DNA from: Berberis thunbergii
Lineage: Eukaryota; Streptophyta; Magnoliopsida; Ranunculales; Berberidaceae
DNA length: 64,000 nucleotides
Assembly: GCA_003290165.1 (NCBI GenBank)
Contig: QNQO01006266.1
Span: forward strand, 27,012 to 91,011
Direction: 5' to 3'
Translations under genes and position numbers: made by a program
In this document: positions 57,232 through 64,000 of the stretch, one piece after another
How positions within the stretch are numbered: the stretch's first letter is position 1
Layout: every line of letters begins with the position of its first letter
Notes under the pieces: model-generated
Told to the model about the DNA's origin: nothing
Databases searched by the model: none
What the model saw: only the letters and a program-made list of their open reading frames with translations

Positions 57232-57661
57232 AGGGAAAGATTTATAACATCGTCAACAATACCACCTGCAGGAGTCGGTTCAGCAACGGGGACTCCTTCT
57301 TCAAGAGGGGGAGACGGTTCTTCAGTCATTGGGACACCGGTGGATCTTCAGCGGCACCTTCCACGTCCTTGAAAGTCTGATAAACCAGACCCTCGATATA
57401 ATCCAAAAGCTCAGTCTGACCATCAACAACGCGTTGCCACTCTACCACCTCCATAACACAGAGTCTATCCTTAACAGAAGCAAACTCACTTTTTCCGCGA
57501 TAAGTTGGCCCTCAGCAGTAGTGAGCATCATAGAGAAATCAGCCTTGGCCTCGTCAAGCGAAGACAAAAATTGCTCCACCCTTTATCAGCAATATCGCGA
57601 TTGTCATAATACTCTATCATGGCCTGCTCAACCTCATCACGAAGCGTCTTCTTAGAAAAAA
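57232..57661 (-). pseudogene. C-terminal end of the element B extra ORF
   Basis: The minus strand in several frames continues acidic, proline-rich sequence (PSPPLEE-type) after the coiled coil. It begins next to the right end of the Harbinger insertion, so the ORF end may have been displaced. Confidence 0.4.
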
Positions 57662-59510
57662 TTATTTCTCCACATCATGCAAACGTGTGCGGGTGCCTTC
57701 TAGGTTAGCTCTCGATGATTCAAGCACAACCATAGATCGATCCCATGCACCCTCCACCTCGGCCAACGACGCCCGAGCAACTTCAACTACTTTTGTTTGT
57801 TCAGAACATCGCGCTTTTAATGCGTGATACTGGTAAAGAACATGGGATAATACCAATAGCAACACGAAAAACTTCCTTCCAAAGAAACCACAAGATTGTA
57901 ATTGACCTGATGACTCAAGCCCATCATTCCTTTATAGGCGAGATGAGTCATCCCACCATCTTCAAGATGAAGATTCGGGTTCAGCACGGACATCGAGGGC
58001 CTCTCCACCGACCATCTGTGCCATATATTTCAGCTTACGTGCACCATCATGCACGTTAAGATGAGAGAACCAACATAATTTCACATCCGATTCAACCCGG
58101 ATTTCCTCAGGAGTACGTTCCTTCCAACTAACCCGCGAATGAAAAATGTGAGGATTAGGTAGCATGGAGGAACCACCACACCCATGGTTGGGAAAAACAA
58201 AGGAACGACAGAAGAACCACCATCACCCTCTCATTGTTTAGCAAAAAACAAATGAATAGTAGCAGAAAACTCAAGTAAGTTGAGGAAAGAGGAACTTCCA
58301 TCGCTCCATCAGTAAGAGGGGAAGGAGGAGGACAAGACTGCAACTCAGAAACCCGATCTCGACTAGCAATCTCTTTAGATTGAACAACAACCAATTGGAG
58401 CATCTTGTCATCCAAAGAACGAGGATCCTCATCGGGGCACTTGACAACGTCAGAAAAATCTTATTTTCACCATCGTCCAGAGGACGAACAATATCTTTTT
58501 CACTCCTCTTCAAAGCCAGCTTCATCTCTTTCACCTTCTTAGAGAACAGCGGTCTTCCCTCGAAGGATATCTATCAACAGAAATTGAATTAATGGAGGTG
58601 TGACGCACATAGTCAACAAGTCGTTTCTTCTTCGACACGCGATCGGAAGACAGAAACAACCGCTTCGACGGACTAAACATGCCTCGCTACATTCCTCTTT
58701 CTAGAAGGAGGTCCGGTAGCACTATGGATAGGAGCATTGAGATCTGTAACATCATAGCTCACTTTTCAATCAACGCCAACTTCATCACCGGTAGCACGGC
58801 AACAACCTTCGCAGCCTGCCTCTCGATCAACAAAGCTCTTTCGGTCTCATTCATGATATATAGCCACTACACCTCACCTTATCATCAGTAAGATGATAGT
58901 CCAATGGAACTACCGAACGCTCCAAAAAGCGCACTGATAATATGCTCCTCAGTGGTCAATTTCATATTCTGGTGCTTAAGAGGAACTCGGAAAGACCTTA
59001 CAATCAGAAGACTCCGCAAATTGAAGTAGCCAGAGCCGACAAACGCATAAAACCAATCCCGCGACTAGCCCTGATGTTTTCATTAATGTTACCAAAACAC
59101 GCAGGAGAATACAGGAAACAAGTATGGTTGGGCCTCACACTGAGCCCTACCAAAGAGTGAAAGATTCGAGGGGTTAAAGAGTACCAACAAAAATGGCCCT
59201 AGCATACGTGCAACCATAACCCTCTAGTTATTCAGCCCATTTGAGCAGGAGGAGTACCTAAGAAGTCCGAATATGACAAAAAGAACTCCGAAACTGGGAA
59301 CCGAAGACCGACGTAGAACATGCAAGGATAAAGTGCAATATATCCTTTCCTTGGGCAACAAGGACTATCTTTTTACGAGGAAGAACCATTTCAAAGTTGT
59401 CAAACAAAGCATAGCTAGAACAAACACTATCCATGGTAGCCCGAGAGTCTTTGTTTGGGAAAAAATGAGCCCCACAAGTAGAAAGTTGATCACCGACTAA
59501 CATGTCATCA
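57662..59510 (-). pseudogene. Antisense extra ORF of Tat element B
   Basis: On the minus strand, reading from 59510 to 57662, broken frames include MLVGDQLSTCGAHFFPN at the start and a coiled coil near the end (RCSEQTKVVEVARASLAEVE, then SSRANLEGTRTRLHDVEK). A low-complexity Ser/Arg region lies between. Its place between the array and the 3' LTR, its antisense direction and its C-terminal coiled coil equal the extra ORF of element C (9631-12149). Many stops are present. Function unknown. Confidence 0.55.
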
Positions 59511-59819
59511 ACAGGTATTGTAAACATGGAATAAGGGACGAGAAAAAAAGGCAATAGAGGAACAAAAATAACACTAACAGTAAAGATGATGTAAAGTAGC
59601 CACAACACCTTTTTAAACAACCAGGAAACAAAGGAATCGCTCACGAAGAAACATACGGGACATAATGGCGCACTAAAAATGTGCACAAAAATGAACATAC
59701 AATGAAGTAGCCGAGATGATCAAGCAACTAAAAGTTATTAAACATCTAGTTCAGTGCAAAAACACAATCGAAATACCAACCTTCAGACAGTTAGTGGATA
59801 TGTAACCATACCCACTAAC

Positions 59820-59834
59820 TAAGGGAGGAGTAGC
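59820..59834 (+). other. Polypurine tract of Tat element B
   Basis: 'aagggaggagtagc' stands directly before the 3' LTR. Confidence 0.8.
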
Positions 59835-60385
59835 TGATGATACATCGAAATAGACCGACTATCACGTCCATACACGTGGCATGAAGACCCATCACGAGAA
59901 TACAACGCCCGATCTATTGGGGCAGCTCATAAAGCCCGAGAAGAATGATGCCAACTATAGAGGCCCAGACTAGGCCCACCATTAAGAAGACGTAAACATG
60001 ACCTGAATCCGAGCCCAGACAAATCAATCCAAGTCCAAGCCTGATACACGTTCTCTCATAAAAATAAAAACGTTGCACTAAGAAAGAACCGTGGATGACT
60101 TACGCATCTTCATTAAGGAGGAGACTGTTACAAAAACATCTTCTTCTGTTGCGTCTCACATGCTTAAGTCACGCAAGAGTTAATCATGACCATTATAAAA
60201 GGTAAAGAGAACATTCAACAAAGGTATGCAACTTTAACTGAGTTTTGTCCAAATTTACATCCTTCTTCCAATAGAGTTAGTGACTTAAGCATCGAAGTGC
60301 TTTTGGCCATCAAAAAGGTGGTCCTTGGCAGTCTAACAATTGTTTTGCGGGTCAAACACACAAGAGAACGATTTTGGACGCATCA
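59835..60385 (+). mobile_element. 3' LTR of Tat element B
   Basis: 551 bp, 'tgatgatacatcgaaatag' to 'ttttggacgcatca', followed by TSD 'ctatt' and the right arm of the split MITE. Confidence 0.88.
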
Positions 60386-60540
60386 CTATTCATGGTTTAT
60401 TATATCACTTTTTTTTGTGAAACTGTTATTCATTTTGTGACTAATTTAATTGACTTGAAATTGTTTGGCGGACTGTTACAACTAAAAAATGATACTGTTT
60501 TGGGAGTTGTTACAAAAATGTCAATTTTGGTGTAGTGAAA

Positions 60541-61167
60541 GATCAAAGATTTGTTAAATTGTAGTCTGAATACGTAATTATTAGGTGTAGACATAAATAC
60601 TCATTATGTTTTTGGTGTCCTGAATTAATATTTTTGTGGCCGTGAGTTTAACATCGACTGTTATAGCTTTAAGTGTAATATAGACCCCAAATGGTGAATG
60701 GCACATCCCCGTTCACATTCTCTCATTAGATCAACAAATTGAATAATTTACAAGGTGAATCATTTATAGTCTCACATCGCCTAGGTGTGGAAAATGGATG
60801 TGCTACATATGTGCGAGTTTAGATCTACAAAGTACTACGCATTTTAAAGTCATGCAGGCCCCAAAGCAAACAATATGGTACTTTGTGGATCGGGTCGTAT
60901 ACGTTGGCTTCTTAGGCGGACTAGGTTTCATATGCGACGAGCCATCATTGTCTTTAGTGGGGCCAGGCTCGGCTGCTCGTGCACCATTTCCCCTATAAGG
61001 ATCGGGTGTTCCCCTGTAGAGGGAGTTGAGCATGGAGTACAATCATTTTTTAAGGAGATCATCTTTATTGATCTGCTTCGAAAGTGCTACATGCTAACCT
61101 CGTTATTCCTTACCAGTAAGCCATTCGCTGTTGGTCCATTTTTTTAGGGCACTTGAGCTAATTGTGG
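60541..61167. other. Intergenic stretch right of the nested block
   Basis: No ORF with a recognisable domain. It contains 'tctcacatcgcctaggtgtgg' near 60770, of the sort common in plant repeat flanks, and GC-richer sequence from 60890 to 61040 that I cannot assign. Confidence 0.4.
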
Positions 61168-61760
61168 TTATTTATCCGATAGCTTCATTGCCACGTAATG
61201 ACATTCTCTGGCGAAAGACCGATGTCCCTTGATAGTTCCAATCTCCCGTTGACAGGGTACATGAGGCACTGGTGCCGTGTGGAAACCACTGCCCCCATCT
61301 GGTGGAGCCAAGGTCTTCCCAGGATTATATTGTACGCAGATAGGGCGTCCACCATGATAAACTTCGTCATTAGGAGTTTCACTTCCCCTGCTCATACAGG
61401 TAGGCTGATGTTCACAACAACTAAAAACTTCGGACGTCGTTGAAATCAACCCACTTGGTTGTCTGAATTCAACTCCTCTTCTCTTAGCCGCATCATGCGG
61501 ATTTCTTTAGGAACGGGATATTGGCTAAGCTCCCTGTGTCCACCAGTGACCTTTTGACGCCCTATTTCAATATGGAAATCGTGATAACCAGGGCGTCGTT
61601 GTGAGGGAGTGGTCCCCTTGAATGTCCTACTCGGTGAACATCAAGTTCGGGGTTGGGTGTTCCACCCGGGCATGTTGGCCTGGGCGATCTCCACGGGGGA
61701 ACTTGTTCACAAATCTCGGATTGCCCGTTCCTTGATTGGTTAGATTTTCCCATTTTGTTA
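61168..61760 (-). pseudogene. Protease region fragment of another Tat element
   Basis: The minus strand reads PHNDALVITISILK, a stop, RSLVDTGSLANI with the protease active-site DTG, and then in another frame FIMVDALSAYNIILGRPWLH and QMGAVVSTRHQCLMYPVNGR. Order and motifs equal the protease-linker region of element A and the fragment at 14760-15042. No LTR, gag or RT is attached, so it is an isolated relic. Confidence 0.75.
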
Positions 61761-63280
61761 TGCGCTATGTGCAGGACGTAGATGGCATCTGCAACCTTTG
61801 CAACGCAAGCGAACGTGTGACAACGATGATCCCGAGTTTGCTAAGGCCATATCAAGTATATGAGAGACATTTGAGCAAGCAAATGCTATGCCTATACGAT
61901 TGAAAACCTTTCCTTTGCAAGAAGTTGAGACGGCTATAAGGGCGGTTTCTGGACTTATCCAATGTCAAATTTTGAAAATCATAAGAAAGTTCAATGGGAA
62001 CGTAGAGTTTGGTACTTTCTTTTTAGGATTGACCGAAGAAACAAGGGACGGTTGGGTTCTTGCAGAGAAGTAGTAATTTTAGGTGCACGAGTCATTGTTA
62101 AGCAGTTCTATAGTTTTATTTCCTGCCATTTCCTTTCCTTCCGTCTCTTAATTAGTATGACTTCGAGCTTAGTTTTATGTTTAATAATTTTTTTTTCTTA
62201 AGTAACACATTGTCTAATATATTTGTTGTGAGTCATCTGTGAGTATGGCATAGAATGGGGGGGTCGGATTTCGAATTTAGGTTTACTAATCAGATTGGTA
62301 GTCTCAGAATAAATGTTCCTGCCCTTGCATTTTTTTTCCAAAGGTGTAAGGCAATACCTTGTTGTGATCGATTTTCCAATATGTAGTTTTCTGCAGGGAG
62401 AAATAGATATAATTGCAGCATGGACATGACCATATTTGATGAGATAATTTTTGTGATATCTGTGATTCATGCACTATGGGCAAAGCAATTTTCACCTGTG
62501 GGACTAACAGTGTGCATCTAGCGATCAAAGATTATTGATTTGATTTTCTGAATATTGGAAAGAAAAAAAACTATGCCGGTTCAGACTGTGTGCAATGATC
62601 AAATTATTAATAAATTTCAGATAGTTTATAATCAAGATTAGTTCATGCTTACCCTGTGCCAGATAATTTGTTGTGTTTTCGTTGTTAAGCTAAGTAAATG
62701 CTCAAAGACTCAAAGAGTTAACGGTAAAATTGGTGTTATCTAATGAGTTGTTTTGATTAGTAATCAAGGAGTTAGGAAGCTGGGTTTTGTTTAATTGGTG
62801 TTTGGGAGCATCTGATTTAATAATTGGTATTTGTCTTGAACCTTTTTTATTGTTTACAATTGACATAGAAGTCTGATTTTCATGTTTATGCAGTAAACAT
62901 GCTTTCATTTTGAAAATTTTAGTAAAAATTTATATGCTAATTAGTTTTCTAGAATTTTGGATACCAGTATTAAATTTTGCTTTCTCATTGAAATATTTAA
63001 ACATACATTGGGTTCAAAATTACACTGTAAAGAATGTTTTGCAGGAAGCAAAATCAAAAACATATTCTAGTTTATATATAAAGTAAAATTGTGAGATCTC
63101 CTAATAAATTAAAAAAAAAAAACGATTCATGATTAGTTTTAGGCAATCAAACACTCACAATGAATTAGAATCTAAATTTCATGGACAACCGAATATCAAG
63201 TTGGTATAAATGGGATGAGATTCAAATTCCCATCTTAAGATTCCATGCAACCAAACACAGCTTGAGTAGAAACAAATGCT
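61761..63280. other. AT-rich region without recognised genes
   Basis: A plus-strand reading at 61888-62073 (MPIRLKTFPLQEVETAIRAV) is short and not identified. 'ccaaacacagctt' at about 63251, with the inverse 'aagctgtgtttggttgc', looks like one end of a Tourist-type MITE, but no matching second end was found. Confidence 0.4.
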
Positions 63281-63521
63281 ATGCTGCTGCTAGGGTCTCT
63301 CAGTCCAGGGTTTTGTTTGCAAAATTTTGCAGGCCGGGCACAACTCCTGCACCATCTCTCTCTTTCTCTCTTTCTACAACTCATTCAACTCGTCTCGTCT
63401 GTCTCCAATCCAAAATTTGTTTTTGTTTTTTGTTTTTGTTTTTTTTCTGTTTCTGAATACTTTCTAAGCAGGAAGCAAGGCTCTCATTTTCTTCTTTCTT
63501 CGTCGTGTTCGTTGAGCTGAG
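63281..63521 (+). other. Possible 5'-UTR exon of a gene extending right of the window
   Basis: CT-rich leader-like sequence ('ctctctctttctctctttct') is followed by 'gttgagctgag' and a strong donor 'gtaagct' at 63522. The next 480 bases are T-rich like a plant intron and have no ORF. A 5'-UTR intron is common in plant genes, but no coding exon is in the window, so this is a guess. Confidence 0.35.
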
Positions 63522-64000
63522 GTAAGCTATTATCTTCTCCACTTTCATCTCTGTTTCTCATCGTTTGTTCCTTGATCGACTATTCCCTTCGTGTTCCGAT
63601 CCAATCTTATTTGTTGTTGAGTTTCTTTTGCATTTATTCCTTTCCTGTTATCATCTCATATTCTTCTGTTTTCTATTGATTTATTGTATCAGATTGCTGT
63701 AATCTGATACGCCCAATACTAATTGATTTTGATAGATATAGATTAATCCCTGCTTCTCTTTGATGTTAAGATATGACTGATGATTCTGCTTCTAATGGAT
63801 AAAAATTTTATTTAAAAAAAAAAAAAAAAAGCAGTTACGTTTTCTGGCTGTTAATTCATGCTCAAAGATTCTGGAGGAGTCGATTTTGTTTTGTAAGGAT
63901 CTTCTATAATAATGATTTGTTTTTTTATGTTTACTATTTTGGTTTTTGAATCTCATCTCCGTGATGATTGCTTTGCAAATGAAGTAGTGGACTGATATCC
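63522..64000. other. T-rich sequence, possible intron
   Basis: No ORF. An A run of 17 lies near 63814-63830. No acceptor followed by coding sequence is seen before the window ends. Confidence 0.35.

Noticed and set aside
63120..63263. Tourist-type MITE
   Set aside because: Only one end with 'tgtgtttggttgc' is visible; no second end or TSD was found.

Overview
The window is nuclear DNA of a flowering plant, most likely a dicot. It carries plant-only transposon lineages (Tat-type and chromodomain Ty3/gypsy elements, a DUF4283 L1 with a C-terminal RNase H, CACTA, PIF/Harbinger, hAT-like MITEs) and fragments of plant genes with GT-AG introns. I see no intact conventional host gene, no rRNA or tRNA gene, and no bacterial or organellar block. 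Nearly everything is transposable element or relic. Most boundaries below come from matching target-site duplications (TSDs) read directly in the sequence.

Left part (1-21100). A decayed Tat-lineage element (A) runs from the left edge to 6900: gag tail, protease, RT, two RNase H domains, integrase, about 197-bp tandem repeats, a 147-residue ORF and the 3' LTR. A second, inverted Tat element (C) starts with an LTR at 7782-9380. That LTR was hit by two MITEs (7858-8186 and 8282-8818). Next to it lies the antisense extra ORF typical of this lineage (9631-12149). It ends at a CACTA terminus at 15043. A small copia-like non-autonomous LTR element (17571-18840) and a CACTA-type MITE (20769-21077) follow.

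Middle (21110-41150). A nearly full-length, mutated L1 LINE (21110-28149) lies beside a DUF295/F-box-like gene on the minus strand. Two insertions split that gene into three pieces (41139-40597, 35098-34872, 28630-28426). One is a very young chromovirus (35099-40596, 441-bp LTRs that read identical, one frameshift). The other is a CACTA element (28631-34871) that carries pieces of two unrelated host genes, a HOP/STI1 co-chaperone and a branched-chain-aminotransferase-like protein. The CACTA element was itself hit by a chromovirus lacking gag, protease and RT (29945-32838).

Right part (41269-60537) is a four-level nest, each level with its own TSD. A CACTA-type MITE contains a pol-less Tat element (B). 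B contains a PIF/Harbinger element. The Harbinger contains an LTR element with LTRs of about 3.9 and 3.5 kb around only about 450 bp. Both of those LTRs carry the start of a host choline-phosphate cytidylyltransferase (CCT) gene. The right edge (60541-64000) has another Tat protease fragment, AT-rich sequence, and a possible 5'-UTR exon of a gene lying beyond the window.

No pathway is encoded here. The biology is transposon nesting, capture of host exons by two different element classes, and destruction of one F-box-like gene. All reading was by eye. Divergence levels, family names at clade level and gene identities need alignment to confirm.
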